Source of the DNA: Agelas oroides | Lineage: Eukaryota > Porifera > Demospongiae > Agelasida > Agelasidae | Assembly: GCA_949130485.1 (NCBI GenBank) | Contig: OX422185.1 | Span: forward strand, 7,355,127 to 7,419,126 | Length of the DNA: 64,000 bases | Direction of reading: 5' to 3' | Shown here: positions 42,001 through 55,199 of the stretch, in pieces | Position numbering within the stretch: position 1 is the stretch's first letter | How the letters are laid out: the number at the start of each line of letters is the position of its first letter | Position numbers and translations under genes: made by a program | The notes under the pieces: model-generated | What the model was told of the DNA's origin: nothing | Database searches by the model: none | What the model saw: only the letters and a program-made list of their open reading frames with translations

Positions 42001-45000
42001 CCCTCCAAGTATGGGGTTAAGGAAAATTGAGACAGTTTCTGTGCACCAGGTGACAAGAAGTGTGTTCATGGATCTCTTCCTGAGAAATATTTCTACCTCA
42101 GCTGGTAAGGCCAATGGTTCATTCTACAATGTGTATGTATGTAAGCTATGGCAACATCATACATTAACTCAGCAGCGTCATACTGTTGCAATACATAAAC
42201 AAATTGTGTGCAAAGTGTCTACACTAATCTTTTTGACCAAGGTTGTAGACTACTACCCTAGTTGTTTGCAGCTATCATCGTGATCATCATGGCCTTAGCA
42301 AGCGGTCGGGTTGGTCAGGTTTTGGCCCGACCCCTTTTTTGAAGACTGAACGTACACATGCACACTTTGAATGCAGGTGCATGAAGAGGTAGCTACATAT
42401 GAGAACTAGTAAGCCGAGGCATCTGGGAAAACGGGTGCCCATCATCATGCAAATTTCACTGACAAAAGGAAACGTTGCGTTAGGATTTCCAGCTGTTTCA
42501 GTTTACTAGATGGCCATTCCTTATTGCAACAAAGCCCATGCTGCCTGCGGGCACATGCGTGCAGCTAAGTTCATACGCATAATCTGAAACCACTAGCCTC
42601 GGTCCCCAGGCCCTGTCCAGCTTTCCATCGTTTGCAGTATGTACTGCCAGCAACAGAAAGCTGGGTGGAAACCTGGGAACAAGACTGACTCATTCAGTAG
42701 TCAATGTGAATCAGAATCCTTGCCTATGATCAGGTCCAAGAAGCGATCTCCGAGCAATTTATTTTGCTGCGGAGGCATGTTTCTATATGTAGTTACTATA
42801 GCTATATACGTGCACTAAGTTACACGCAATCTGCGATTACTACCTCACAGAGAGTACATGTGTAGCAAATGTTGTTTGCTAAGAATTAATTGCAGAGCAT
42901 ATCAGATTTGGGGCCTAAAAATAGCCTCAGAAGTGATCTCCTAGCGTCAAATTTTTCCTGGGGGAGCATGCCCCAGACCCCCTACATACTACATGCAGTA
43001 TGTAGACTTTGGCCACACCACCTTGAAATAGCTTGCTACGGCCCTGCCTCACTCATGCTCTTTAGATAAATCTACTAACATAAAATATCAGCAGGTAGAT
43101 TCATTCCAACCAGTCTGCTTTCAGCATTCCCAGCATTTGTGGGTTGCTGTGATCTAATGCATTATATGAATCTCATGCAGGAGATAGCTATGTAGTAATT
43201 CTGTGCAGTTCTACACATTCCCAATCTGCAGGTGATTCCCCTACCCTTCATGAACTACTACATTTTCCAGTGAAAGATGGATTTAAAGATGTTATGGTGG
43301 AAATTCAAAATGATTATGTAAAATTTGGAATTCAACTTTTACAGGATGACAATGGAAACATTGTAGAGGGAATTGAAAGGATGAAACGTGGTGATCCGGG
43401 TGACATTACTATTGAAATCTTTCGACAGTGGCTACAGGGGAAAGGAAGAAAACCTATTACGTGGCAGACACTGGTGGAGTGTCTGCAAAACACAAAGTTG
43501 CATGTTGCTGCTAATTATATCAAGCTTGCATTAAACAGAAATAATTTGGCTTCTTTCACGGGGCAACAAACAGCATCTAGTAAGTGGGTCATTTCCTGAT
43601 TTCTCCAAACATATTTTAATTTGTAATGTTTTGTATTCTTGGTGTAAGCATAAATACCCTAATACATGTAGCTATAGTAACAATATTTCACCAGGTAAGG
43701 TTTACGCCAAAGCTTGTTAATTATGTAGCTTTGAACATTCTGCCTCAACTTGAAATTGTGGAGGCAAATGAGAAGCAAGTGAATGTCAGACAGTTACAAA
43801 AATGAATCCAGAGTCTCTGCCTTGAGCTACCAGTGCTCTCACTAGTGAAGTATGATCACTCCTCAGCATTTTATTAGCAATTAAGATGATTCTGCAGTTG
43901 TTAGTCCCTCAATTAAACATGGTCTCAGCGGGTTCTTTATAAGATATTAATTTGTTACCTGTCCATCTGCTTTCATCTCAGACTTGCAGAATAATCTTAT
44001 TCACATCACAGACAGTGTATGTCAAGAGTATGACTCTGTCTCCAATAAAATTTACAATTCATCTGACTCATTCCAAATGATGAGGTTACTCATTCCTCAT
44101 ATGAAATTTCTACTTCAGGTAATGCAATTGCACACACTTCTCAGTATCATAATTAAGACACATATCTTTATATACTGCAGTAGGCTAAGTGCATTTGGCC
44201 ATACAAAATTATGAACACTGACAGCACTTGTATAGTTTCCACTCACAAAAGTGGCTTCAGATTCTAAATATGCGAAGATGTAAAATGACTCCTACCCCCC
44301 CTTGGAAGCCTGGAAACATAACCTAAAAGTGTTGTTTGTTGACTATACACTTGTTTTTATTTTTTTTAATTCAGATCCAATCTGAACTTCCTGACTTCCA
44401 CCTGGATACCAGCCATGAGGTAAATTTACGTTTTGCATTGGGAGTGTCCTACCACCACATAGGAAAACATAATGAAGCAAAAGACGTGTTGGAGAAAGCC
44501 CTTAAAGTGTGTCACAACGACGATGCAAAGGAAACCAAAGAAAGTGCTGAGGTTGCCAGAGTACTGGGATGGATCTATCAGTAAGAATCAAAATATGTGT
44601 ATGTTTTCCTATCAGCTGTTGTTCCAAAAAAAATTACCCCTGAATGCTGGCCAATCTGTCCCTCACTGCACTTAAATACCGAACTTATTCTATGTAGTAT
44701 TCTATAGTAGTAGTGTACATAGTTAGCTGGACTCATTTCCTGTTCTGCGGAATATGCAGCGCATCTTTTGTCAGAAAGACTTAGCTACTTTCATGTGTGT
44801 GTTGATTTCTGAAGCCAAATTTTGCAAAGTGCTTATTTTTTTTCAGAGACCTTGGAATGTTCAAAGAGAGTGAACATATCTTGAAGGAAGCACTAGACAC
44901 TTTCACGCGACTGTGTGGAGATGAGAGCTTTGAGATAGCTAGTGTGCTCAATAATCTTGGCTGGACGTACATGAGAATGCATCAGTTTCAAAAGAGCACG

Positions 45001-48000
45001 TATGTTGTAAAGTATACAATCACTAGAAGAGCTATAATTCATTGTTACCAGAGTTTGTGATAGTCATTGGAAACCAAAACATTGGTACGTTCTCAGACAA
45101 TGTACAATGTACTCTGGTGTTTAAACTTAACCGTTTATTTTATAATGTCAACTTTAGTGGTCATTAGATTTCAGCCTTCACATCGCACAATGCACTGTAG
45201 AGATAAGCTCTGCACTAGCAAAATGGGTTAGGTGTGTGGGTGTCACCCAAAAGGTAACAGCACATGTGGATCTGCTTCAATCCTCTAGCTATTAAATGTA
45301 CTACAAAGCTCATGTTACACAATTGCAGTTCAGTTCATACCACACATCAGAGGAATTGCCGTTGGTGTATGAAAGAAATGTGTGCATTGATATCACTGTC
45401 CATCTTGGTGACCTATAGCTGTGTATTTGCTCCATAGGGAATGTTATGAACACGCTCTTGAGATCCATGAAAAGCTCCATGGTCACAAACACCCTTTGAT
45501 TGCTGCAGTGCTAGCAAACCTGGGAGTCACATGGAAGTATGCTGGGAACAATGCCAAAGCTGTCAGTCTGTATCAGGAAGCGCTGGCTGTCCAAGAGGAA
45601 TTATATGGTCCTAACCATATAGAAGTAAGTCACTGGAAAATAGTACAGAAGTGGTTTACACTGCCATATTGTTGTTCCTGAATTGGATTCAATACTTAAT
45701 AATTACCGCTTCCCTAAGTATTGTTCTTAAAATGAAAGATAACTGGAATGCTTTGGCAGTTGTGTGTACCATGACTGTCAGTGGTAGCAAAATGGCTACC
45801 AGCAGTACGTTTTATGCAGTTTGTGTTTTACTTTATATATTATTGTGATAGCACCCTATGTTTAATTAGCCTTGTTCCCAGGTTCACCCCACTGGGGAGA
45901 GTCTGGGAACAAGGCTCCTATTATAGTAAGATTCACATACATTTGGTCACGAGAATGAGAGATGAAATCTAGCATGACACAATGCTATAACCTAGCATCA
46001 CTGTTGAACCATGTGATTAGTCATACAGATAACAACATCTAAAAGTAAGCATTTACATGCAATCTTGCTTGTGCAATCATAGTGGCTGCCATCTCTATTT
46101 TATATATGATGTGTATTTATCGTATTTAACCCTTCTCATCTCTAGGTTGCGTTCACCCTACACAACCTGGGTCAACTTTTATTGGGAGAGCATAGCATAG
46201 AGCTGCTGAAACGATCCTTAGAGATTGAAAAACATTTCTATGGAGATGATCACCCTGACATTGCCAATACTCTCATTGAGCTAAGTGCTTCATATTATGA
46301 CTTAGGAGATATTCAGAAGGCCAAGGAGGTGGGGCATGATGCTTCCATTCTGCTTCAAAACACCTATAATCCTCTTCGTAAGTGAGGCATATTTCCAATT
46401 CTTGTTAAAAGAAGAAGCAAATTAATGGGTACAAAGAAGAGTCTAACTGAGAAGTGTCATGTGTAACTGCCATACGGTTTGTTGAAGACTGATTATTATT
46501 TGGTAATGCACACTTACCATTTGTTTGACATGGTGCTATGTCTATCCCACTAGTAGTACAAGTCCCATGTCAACAGGTTGTAAAATTGAGGCATAATCAA
46601 CGGAATTGGACGTTCATGGCATTATAGTTCCAAGTCTGATTAGACTTCTAAAACACTTCAACACGTCTTCAATCTTTGCTGTGTCCAACAGTAAATTTCC
46701 AATGTCCATAGTTGTAGGGTTCATGAGATGGTTTGGTTGCACAAGGTTACCCATGAGCATCGAGATGTAGGAAAATGAGATGTGGTTGAAGTTAAGAGGC
46801 TCATAGTTCAAAATCTAATAGGAATGTCACAACACTTCCACACAATGTAATGAAGCTCAAATATTGCCGTGTGCAAATCTCTTCTCCATAGGTTGTAGTG
46901 ACAAGATATAGCTGCATCATTGTGCACCCAAACCACAAAACATTTTGAGTTTAGGTGCAACTCTGATTCTGTTGATGTGAAAATTTTCTGAAAGCAGCTC
47001 TTACCTGCAGTCTTGATACTGTCCTGTGTTGTAGCACAACAGGCACTTGAATCTGACCGTGTTTCGAGACTTTTCGACCCAACCTTTACAGTGTTTTTAC
47101 ATAATGGCAGAAGCAGCAATAATGATCTGATAACTGTTTGTACTCTTGTCTACCTGGAATACACTTATTTTAATGGACAAATTGCTTACACTAACACAGC
47201 TTGGAAGAGATGGTGCAAGAATCCGTTGTTGGCTGGCATGGCTCTGGTTGTATGGCAACATATCACTGGAAGAAGTAATGCTACGACTTGTAATTAATTC
47301 TGATTGCCTACCTCAAACACAATGTAAGCTTTCTGTTCCTAGATTTCATCTAGTGCATGCATATAGCTCTAGGAAAACTGTGGGACAAAACCTGAACAGA
47401 AATCCAGTGTTCAAAGCTAATGATGTTCTGTCCATGCAGAAGATATTAAACGAGTTACATTACAGGTATTGTAAAAATGATGTAGCTGCATAATATATTC
47501 TCAGAGTATAAATCTGGGGTACTCAAATAGACTCTGACTCAAGTACCTACTGTCATGTTTGTAAATTCCTTGCATGTGTCACAGTGGTTGCATTCATCAT
47601 GAGCTGCTCCTTTGTAGATGGAGTCCATGCATCTCAACAGCCATGCAAATTTATTACCACTGCATAATTGTACTGTTCATTGTCTGATGAAAAAACCACT
47701 CAAGCATTCTGGCCTGGTTCATGCACACACATTCTTGATATATGTCATTCCTACATGTGCAAATGTATTACAATAGCCGGTTGGCATAGCTATTCTAATA
47801 CGTTTAACATCTTGTACACTTTCTTTCCAGAAAATATTTTATATCAAGTATATACCCATAACCACTTTTTCAGTTATGTATAAGAGATATTTGGTGATGT
47901 CAATGAAACTTGCAAGTAAAAGAGCCCATTATGCAGCTGTAGTAAAGTCAGCTTCCCATTGAAACAACTTAAAGCTTAACAGACATATTCTGTTTCATTG

Positions 48001-49666
48001 TCACCCACACAGTAGTGGCAGAAGTTCAGCTTCAGTTAGGAAGGATCCACTTGGATCTAGAAGAGTTTGTGGAAGCCCAAAAGCAATTTCAAAGTTCCTT
48101 GGAAACCCATAAAATGGTTTATGGAGTGGAGCACAAGGATACATTGCAGGCACATCTGGGGGTTGCAATGGCTGCCAGACTGGCCGGGAACCTACAACAT
48201 GCTAAAGAAATCCTGGAATCAGAAAAGGAATCATTGTTAGGTAAATAATAGACCTCAAGGTTTTACAAGTACTGTACAGTGATTGCAGGTATCTAATTAC
48301 CACCTGTAATGTGGAACTTTCATTGGCCTCTCAGGTACTCCAGACACCTTGGCTGAGCTGGGCCAAGTCTACTTTGACCTAGGCTACCTCACACAAAGTA
48401 TGCAAGCTCATAGCAGAGCTTTGAATTTGGAATTGAAAGCAGACAGTACAAAATGCCAGGTGATTCCAATAATCTGCTACCAGAAATGTGTAGCTAATAG
48501 ATGTAGCTTGCAGTGTACCCACCTTAGCCTTTGTACAAGGCTCCAGAGTTGCAAGTCAGGACGATGTTTGTGTGGCCACTGAAGTCCCAACACTTTTTAT
48601 CATGACTCGGATTAGTAGTGGTTTTTAAAAAATTGCATATGCCCAAGTTCTGCAAATACGAAATGTACGCCCATGTTACAATAAGTACCTTGGCCACTCA
48701 GAAGTCCTGTGTGATCATAGTAGGTGGCAAACATTTCGCCTCATGTGCTCACCGCGGGTTAGTTTTCAGCCTTAGTTCTTGAACTGTATAATCACGAATA
48801 TAAATAACTGTAAAAGTGATCATTCAGTGATTTATACAGGATTATAAAAGAATTTATTCATCCTGTAGATTGCCTTAAGGCAAGCTAATCTAGCAAAGGC
48901 ACTGTGGGAAACTGGAAAAAGAAGATCTGGTCTTGAAATGATGCAACATGCTCTCAGGGAATACCAGCAGTCAACAGACACTGTCAGTGAAGATGTTTCA
49001 GTCAGCAAGTGGATGCTTGAAGAAAGAAATATCAAGCATGTGTCAATGCTGGTGACCATGAGTCAGATGCTTCAAGACATTAGGAATTTGGAAGAAGCTA
49101 GTGGACACCTGGAAAATGCCCTACAAAGACTAAGACAGTCCTCCTTGCCCCACAATCTGCTGGAAGCCGAGGCCCTCTACACCCTTGGAACAGTCTTTCA
49201 CAAGCTAGCAACTCAAAGTACAACAGAACACAGCCCATTTGTTGCCCGCCTCTATGTATGGTACAACGAATACAAAGCTCACAAGTTATTGAGTACTGCT
49301 CTTGACACAATGAAGAAGGTTTGTGATAATCATCCCAACACTGCAACCATCCTAGCTGCCATTGGTAGACTAGACCTGGACAGTGGTAATGTCCACTCTG
49401 CTAAGCTTCATCTGGAGGAAGCTCTTGATATTCAAAGTAAGTGCTGTGGATCTATTCACCCAAACATTGCTCTCTATCACAAGCTTTTGGCAGAGGTTGC
49501 TAGTCAGACTGGAGATGAACTGTCTGCGAAGTCTCACTCACAAGCAGCTGACAAGATCTACAGAGCCCTGATCAAGAGAGAAGGAGAATTGAGTAAAAGG
49601 GCTGGTATAAACTTGCCCATTCTGCAGAAGTGGCAAGTTAATAATTATTGGAAAGATGGACAATGA
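38135..49666 (+). CDS. NB-ARC / Death / TPR receptor-like protein with signal peptide (12 exons, one apparent frameshift)
   Basis: Joined exons: 38135-39035, 40127-40334, 41879-42104, 43232-43579, 43982-44118, 44375-44580, 44847-44999, 45438-45624, 46146-46377, 48013-48240, 48335-48459, 48869-49666 (TGA 49664-49666). With one base restored in exon 1 the total is exactly 3750 nt, 1250 codons. Residues 1-26 look like a signal peptide (MAYRISSFLALAVILFTSPF), then a hydrophobic span (IVTIIGGGGIVGVGATLWKL). P-loop GDPASGKT is at residues 116-123, Walker B-like WLLIIDGL and sensor GNVLVTTQ follow, and VSVHQVTR ends the winged helix (about 430). A Death-like domain occupies about 455-545. Kinesin-light-chain-type TPRs fill about 610-1240. 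A role in innate immune or apoptotic signalling is inferred from the family. Confidence 0.82.
39605..39840. repeat. Dispersed repeat shared with 32236-32330
   Basis: Contains GGAAGGAATCCCCAAAAAGC and CCAAACAAGGTCGGAATGAT, matching the channel gene intron copy in the same orientation. Family unresolved; open frames here on both strands are probably relics. Confidence 0.45.
42594..42688. mobile_element. Short deletion derivative of the TAGCCTCG MITE family
   Basis: TAGCCTCGGTCCCCAGGCCC at left, ACCTGGGAACAAGACTGA at right; only 95 bp. No duplication visible. Confidence 0.5.
42895..43030. mobile_element. Fragment resembling the hAT-like family interior
   Basis: CCTAAAAATAGCCTCAGAAG and GGGGGAGCATGCCCCAGACC, then GGCCACACCACC, parallel the right half of the copies at 8717 and 23223. 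Confidence 0.45.
43232..43579 (+). CDS. Death-like domain exon of the NB-ARC gene
   Basis: A single 116-codon exon encodes FKDVMVEIQNDYVKFGIQLL, a central IEIFRQWLQGKGRKPITWQT and a final LVECLQNTKLHVAANYIKLA. The order of six predicted helices and the W..W pattern (QWL.G.GR..TW..L) match Death-fold domains. One exon with phase 1 at both ends could be shuffled as a unit. Position between NB-ARC and TPRs is unusual, since Death-fold adaptors in most animal NLR-like proteins are N-terminal. Confidence 0.72.
44375..49666 (+). CDS. TPR region of the NB-ARC gene (7 exons)
   Basis: Repeats follow the kinesin-light-chain/nephrocystin pattern: LRFALGVSYHHIGKHNEAKD, IASVLNNLGWTYMRMHQFQK, IAAVLANLGVTWKYAGNNAK, IANTLIELSASYYDLGDIQK, LAELGQVYFDLGYLTQSMQA, HPNIALYHKLLAEVASQTGD. 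The linker motif GxxHP occurs in several (HGHKHP, YGDDHP, CGSIHP). In exon 46146-46377 the repeat VAFTLHNLGQLLLGEHSIEL is about four residues short in the helix A-B turn. The last exon (48869-49666) is by far the longest. These repeats probably bind ligand or partner proteins. Confidence 0.85.
45867..45917. mobile_element. 51-bp hairpin relic of the TAGCCTCG MITE family
   Basis: TAGCCTTGTTCCCAGGTTCA and TCTGGGAACAAGGCT enclose only a few bases, so just the two termini remain. Confidence 0.55.
46378..48012. other. Long intron with unrecognised open frames on both strands
   Basis: Minus-strand frames at 46808-47119 (includes ESELHLNSKCFVVWVHNDAA) and 46614-46811 lie nearly end to end; a plus-strand frame at 47146-47493 includes LNELHYRYCKNDVAA. 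They look more protein-like than random, so this may be an inserted gene fragment, but I recognise no family. Confidence 0.3.
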
Positions 49667-52600
49667 ACAATGAAACATTTTCCTTCATTTAGATTTCATT
49701 GGAACTCTGTATATATGTATTTTGTTAACTTAGTTTTAGCGGTAACGCACCTTTTCTGTACATTGATTGACTTTGCTTCCATCTAGCTGTTACAAGCAGT
49801 TGTATAAAAGTTGTTGTAATTACATTTTGGGGGGCTGTGATAATTTTGAGTTTGTATCTTACGTACCAAGTTTGTTGGATGGTGGTTTTAGCCACTATAT
49901 CTGTCAGTAACAGTTGAGAGTGTGTATCATATGATATGACACTCAAGAAGTTAATGTGTCTGCAAGTTGCTAAGTTCTTTTGTGGGGGCTATGTTCATGC
50001 TGTCTGTGTTAATGGCATGCAATCCCTTGTTATATCTATAGTGAGATTGATGAAACTACATTATACAAAATTGCTTTCTATGCTTGCCTTACTACTGTAC
50101 AGCTACATTGCACTATAGTGCAAAAATCACTTTGAATTTGGTGGGGGTGGCCACAAATCTATAGTAGAATCCCTCTAATGCGATAACCCTTCAAAAATCA
50201 AAGCTTAGAAGTGTCCAAATATATAAGAATTCGGCTCTACGTGCAACAAACTTGATCCTAGAGGCTAAGCCCCCCCCCCACTTCTCAAAAGTTGTCTACG
50301 CCCCTGATTTACCAAGAGAGCTTAGTATGTGGACAGCATTGTGGCTATTGATGATAGCACACAGAACACCGTAAGTGCTTGAAACAGTTAGCCACATTAT
50401 CTATGTTACAATCACCAGCCTGAGGTAGTTAAATGCATATTGTTCAATTGTTTCATACGTAGTACCATGCTTTTGTACAGATGGATTATGGATATCATGT
50501 TGTTACTCATGATTCTATATAGAGGCAATGACCAATTTTGTGCATGGAAATATGCAAGCAGGCATGAACTATTCTCAGTCCAGTCACATTCCAGGAGCAA
50601 CTTTCAAGTCCAGTGAGATTAGATTAAATCAGTCCATTCAGATTTTTGACAATAAAGCCAGTCCAGTGTTTTGTACTCACTTGCACTCACATAATTATAT
50701 ACCTTATATAGGTTTGGATTCAAGGTTAGCAATCTCTACTAGCAAAGTGATCTGCCACGCACCACAGAACTTATCTGAACCAAGAGGTACACAGTAAATT
50801 GCTGTAATAATCAAATGAATAATCAAATGAATAATCAAATGACTCAAAGTTTGTATAATTATAGTTGACGCTGATGTTACACAGGATGATTTTCATAGAG
50901 CTGTCAATCAAATTGCTATTTGAAGTAGCCATTTAAAGTTGTGGTGGGCAATGAGATTTGATAATGATGTAGTCAATATAACCTTACTAATTATCAGAAG
51001 CACTTTTCGTTCCTTGCAAATTTTTTGCTAAAGTTAGTAATAGAAGTGATGAATGCTGCCTGGGAATGAGCCCGGATCTGTAGTGCATGCATGATAGCAA
51101 GCAACTAGATGTAGCCCAAGCATAAAAGAATATATTGTCACTGGAAGACTCTTCAAACTAGGAGTGGACTTAAGTACTCCAAAAATCTGTCTAGACAAGT
51201 GATTTTCTCTAAATTTGCTGTCACTATGGTCGCAAATGATGCACTGAAAACACTCTTTCAAAATTACTCACTCCATCACTTGGCCCATGCCAACTTTGTA
51301 GGGATCAGGTTGTTCAAATGTCGAAGTGTGTGCATGCATGACCCTACTGCATGCCTTTATGGACCACATACTGCAAGAGGTACAGTTGTGCATCCTATTT
51401 CTGTACACCAGAGCTGTTAAATGCAGCAAAGTCACTGAACAAGATTGATATATGGCACCTTATCTAAACTGAAAATGTCTTCAACACACCATGTATGCAG
51501 GACATTTTATTGTACAGTATTGTCAACAGTGCAACATAGTTATTACTTGTTTTCATCTTTCTTTTCTGCTTGCTTTATATAGTACCAAATGGTTTGCTCT
51601 ACATTATAAAATCGGTATGCAAGAGATATTAGTTCCCATCTTTCACCTTATGCAATGTAGCTGATGTGTTCTGGCATTGACTGACTGATTTAAGTGACTT
51701 TGTATAACACCTAGGCTTACATATTACAAAGAAATGTGGTTCAATGCTTTTTCATACACAGTTTGACTCTCTATAGCAAAATTTTAAATTGATTAGCTCA
51801 CATCTTGCTCTTTTGCCTTCGTGCCATGGAAGCGACGTTAAGGCTATTTATCTTATCATCAATGACTAAGGTTAGCTATGCTGATATAGATCATTGCAGT
51901 TCCTGTGAGCATCTTGGTGTGTGGCACATCATAACAAAATGACTGAATCATTAGTGTTTGTGTTATGTCTCTGTTTTTGAGTGCTGGCTTTCACAGGACA
52001 AAGTCATACTAAAATCAAAGTGAGGATTGTTTGTACAACTTCAAGCCTATATTATAATAACATATTTGCTGTTTTCTTTCTAAAAAGGAAGGTGCCTGAA
52101 TTGGATGAATAAGATAGTATTCCAAAGGTTTAGCTTATGCTATGATCACCATCTGTATTCAAATTGTGTATGCATTAATTTTACAACTGCCATGTAGCTA
52201 TAAATCTGAACTGTTGTGGTGCTTGCACTCATTTTTCAGGAACACTGTATGTGTCACTGTGTCTACTGTACCTGGATACTGGATCCCATGCCTTTAGTGT
52301 CCACACACATACCTGGCAAGGTTGGTCAGCAGTCTAATTTAAGAATTTTGAATAGCAAATGTCACATGCTACTGTGTTTGTCTCTTTACTTGCTACTAAC
52401 CATATATGTTTTGCATGAACTTGCATGGCCCCAATACGTTGATTTTTACTTTGTGTATTTATACACAGCCAACAGATATTTCTCACAAACGAAGTTGACA
52501 AACGTGATGGCAGGATGATCAGCGCTCATTACCAGCCACTGTAGAATTGTTCCTTATGGATGCTGTGCAAAAATATAGACACGTCATTTAGCGTTGCGTT

Positions 52601-54160
52601 CATCGCTATCGCCTACGCGTCACTGATATGTGCAAATTAAGTAATGGCGATAAATTCTATCGCAGAAAATCTACGCCAGCGGTCGATGAGAAATTGATAA
52701 TCAAAGATTGGGGCCTTACTTTTGCGAGCGCTACCAGGATCAATTTTGGGAGGCCACTCTTGGTAAGTGCGGTTAAGATACACTTTGACGACATACCAAC
52801 GTTGCTAGCCCTTCCAAGTAAAGCAGCAATCAAGAATTTTTGTCTCGCTAATACCGTGCCGAAATCGCGATAATACGCTGCCTTCGAGCAAACACCTCCA
52901 GTTACTAATTGACAATTTTCACTTGCTTAAGCGTTCCGTAGTGCTAGGCAAAGCTTAGTTGCTTAAAACATCTTGGCTCATGGTGAAAAAGAGATTCACC
53001 AAACGGAAAACTGTCGCGTTTAAAATAATTCGCGCGTGAAAAAATGACATGGCGTTATATTTTCGGGGGCACAATTAATCTGCGATTTATTTTAAAAAGG
53101 TCGGCGATTACAATATGGACAAGCACCTGGAGCGTGACGCGTTCTTAGCTATAGGCCTACCAATTGTACCGTGTAGCGATTAGTCTACTACCGTATTGAC
53201 CCGGTCATGGATCCATGGGTGCTCGCAGCGCAAGTACGACAATGAAAAAAACAAAAAAAAACACGTCATGTGCTCTTGTGAATCTTCTGCAGACGCGGAA
53301 AGGGTGACTTCACGATACATGGGCAACTACTAATCTCGACGGTGGCCAGACCCGACCTTAGAGGTAGTACGCGAACTGATGGGTAGTCGGATGGAAAAAA
53401 ACCCTCCATAGCTGAGTTTATTTGACTGTACGCAGGTTTCTTCTGCTTAGCGAGAGCAAGAGTACGTGAACCATTTCTGATACTAATCGGTAATCCCAAA
53501 GAGTGTTGACTGCTGTGTCACAGCCTGCAAGACCAAACTGTAGGTGAAACTCGAAGTCCTTCGTTGTGCTCCTTTGTTCGTGAACCGTGAGCCTGAAATT
53601 ATCTCTGGAGATGTTTCAGAACCGTAGCAAGCTATTTGAAGGTTGTGTGACCATTGGCCTGTGTCCGTAAGCACGCTACGGTTAGGGGGGTCTGGGGGCA
53701 TGCTCCCACCGCAAAATGTTTGCAATTAGACGCTTCGAAATCGCTTCTGGGGCCAATTTCGGGGCAAAAATACTTGGCAAACATAATTTCAATAGTTACC
53801 ACACACCCACACTGCGAGGTAAGTGTGGGTGTGACTTATGTAGCAGTGGTATTTTGTCTGATTCAACACTTATTAGTGAAGATCGCCATAGAAGCTCCTA
53901 TCTCGTTGTACACCAACATGGCGGCTGTTTTCCGTTTTCCTTCGTAATCTCAAAGGTGATGACGTCACATGAAAACGCTCCATATTATACCCATGTCTCT
54001 TGGCAAGCAAGACTCTAATTCATTATAGACGACCACATGGAGAGAGATCTAGTGATATCGCAGCTTAAACGTAACTTCGTGTGCGTCTCGCAGCCAGACG
54101 AAAACGTGTTGGCCAGCAGTAGGTGCAGTCGATTTCATACGGTGGCCCGTTAGGGCCATT
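49667..54160. other. Intergenic region, no supported gene
   Basis: Several 60-100 codon frames (e.g. 50528-50797, 52216-52518, 52628-52873) lack recognisable motifs or splice support. From 52560 the sequence is more CpG-rich. A fragment at 53685-53760 (GGGGGTCTGGGGGCATGCTC) resembles the hAT-like debris, and TACCGTATTGACCCGG at 53190 looks like a lone TIR end. Confidence 0.5.
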
Positions 54161-54179
54161 CCAATTGCGGACTACAAAC

Positions 54180-54340
54180 TTCAAAATTTTAAATTTCTCC
54201 CTTCAAAATTTCAAATTTCTCCCTTTGAATCCCCCCCCCCTTCATATTTCTCCCTTCGAAATCTCACATTTCTCCCTTCACATTTCCCCCCCTTCATATT
54301 TATCCCTTCGAAATTTCACATTTCTCCCTTCCAAATGTCA
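54180..54340. repeat. Degenerate tandem repeat TTTCTCCCTTCGAAATTTCA
   Basis: About seven units of 20-23 bp with C-runs (C10 near 54230). Confidence 0.8.
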
Positions 54341-54551
54341 TAATCGCTCGCTTATCTAATACGCATGCGCACGGGCGTCCTTGTTCATGGCTGTCCAGTA
54401 GTCTTGTTTCAAGGCTTTGCACACAACCCAGCAACCGCAGCAAGCACTCCTTACGGTTGCCCGACAGTATGCACTCGCCTCGCCTACGGTAATTGTTTTG
54501 CTACCAGAGCCTTCCACTGAGCCCAGGGATCTAGCTACGTTATACTCTATC

Positions 54552-54895
54552 ATGATGTCAAGCTCCAAAGATGATGGAGGCAAGGCGGTTTCGCCCAGCA
54601 AAGACCAAGGTATCTATCTAGTGACTCGTCTTTTTAGTCCAAGCTTGCAAAGCACTCTCTTTAGCTGTCGTAATGACAGTGGTATTCGTGCACTAAAAGT
54701 AAAAAGCACAAAAAACACAATATCAGACGGTATGTGTATATCCTTCCAGAAAGTAGTAGTGTATCAATTGTTCTCGCTGTATCCCACGCAGTTGAGCAGG
54801 CAACGACGGTGGCAGCATTCTCAAGCAGCTTTCTAGACATGCTATCAAGATCCACGTTCAAATTATATATTCAACTCTGTGCTGTTACCAGTTAG
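54552..54895 (+). CDS. Possible small two-exon gene, unrecognised
   Basis: Exon 54552-54609 encodes MMSSSKDDGGKAVSPSKDQ and ends G|GTATCT; an acceptor CCCACGCAG at 54783-54791 joins in phase to TT GAG, giving VEQATTVAAFSSSFLDMLSR and a stop at 54893-54895. The 53-residue product is Ser-rich with an amphipathic second half. A further strong donor (CGGTGAGT, 54910) just past the stop suggests the true model may differ. Known family not recognised. Confidence 0.3.
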
Positions 54896-55199
54896 CTATA
54901 TAATACCTACGGTGAGTAATCGAGTATAGATCCATGGGGATCTAGGCGGTTAACTGCTACATCGCAATCAGACTAGGTAGTGATTCTTGGAGCTGTTAAG
55001 TCGTAGCAAGTTCACAATCAATATAATTGCAAACTTTTCGATCCGTCTAGAAAATCCAACAAATTGCCCTGCAGAGACGTATACAGTACAGAGGTAAATT
55101 TATGGCTGAAGTTCAATTGTACAACAAAAAGAGCAACTTGTGTGGTCCAGGATTGATGAACAGGATGTGACAAGAGAGACAACATCCGAAAGTTTGGTT

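Noticed and set aside
50645-50660. AATAAA at about 50651 as poly(A) signal of the NB-ARC gene
   Set aside because: It lies 1 kb after the stop codon with nothing linking it to that transcript; a single hexamer in AT-rich DNA is expected by chance.
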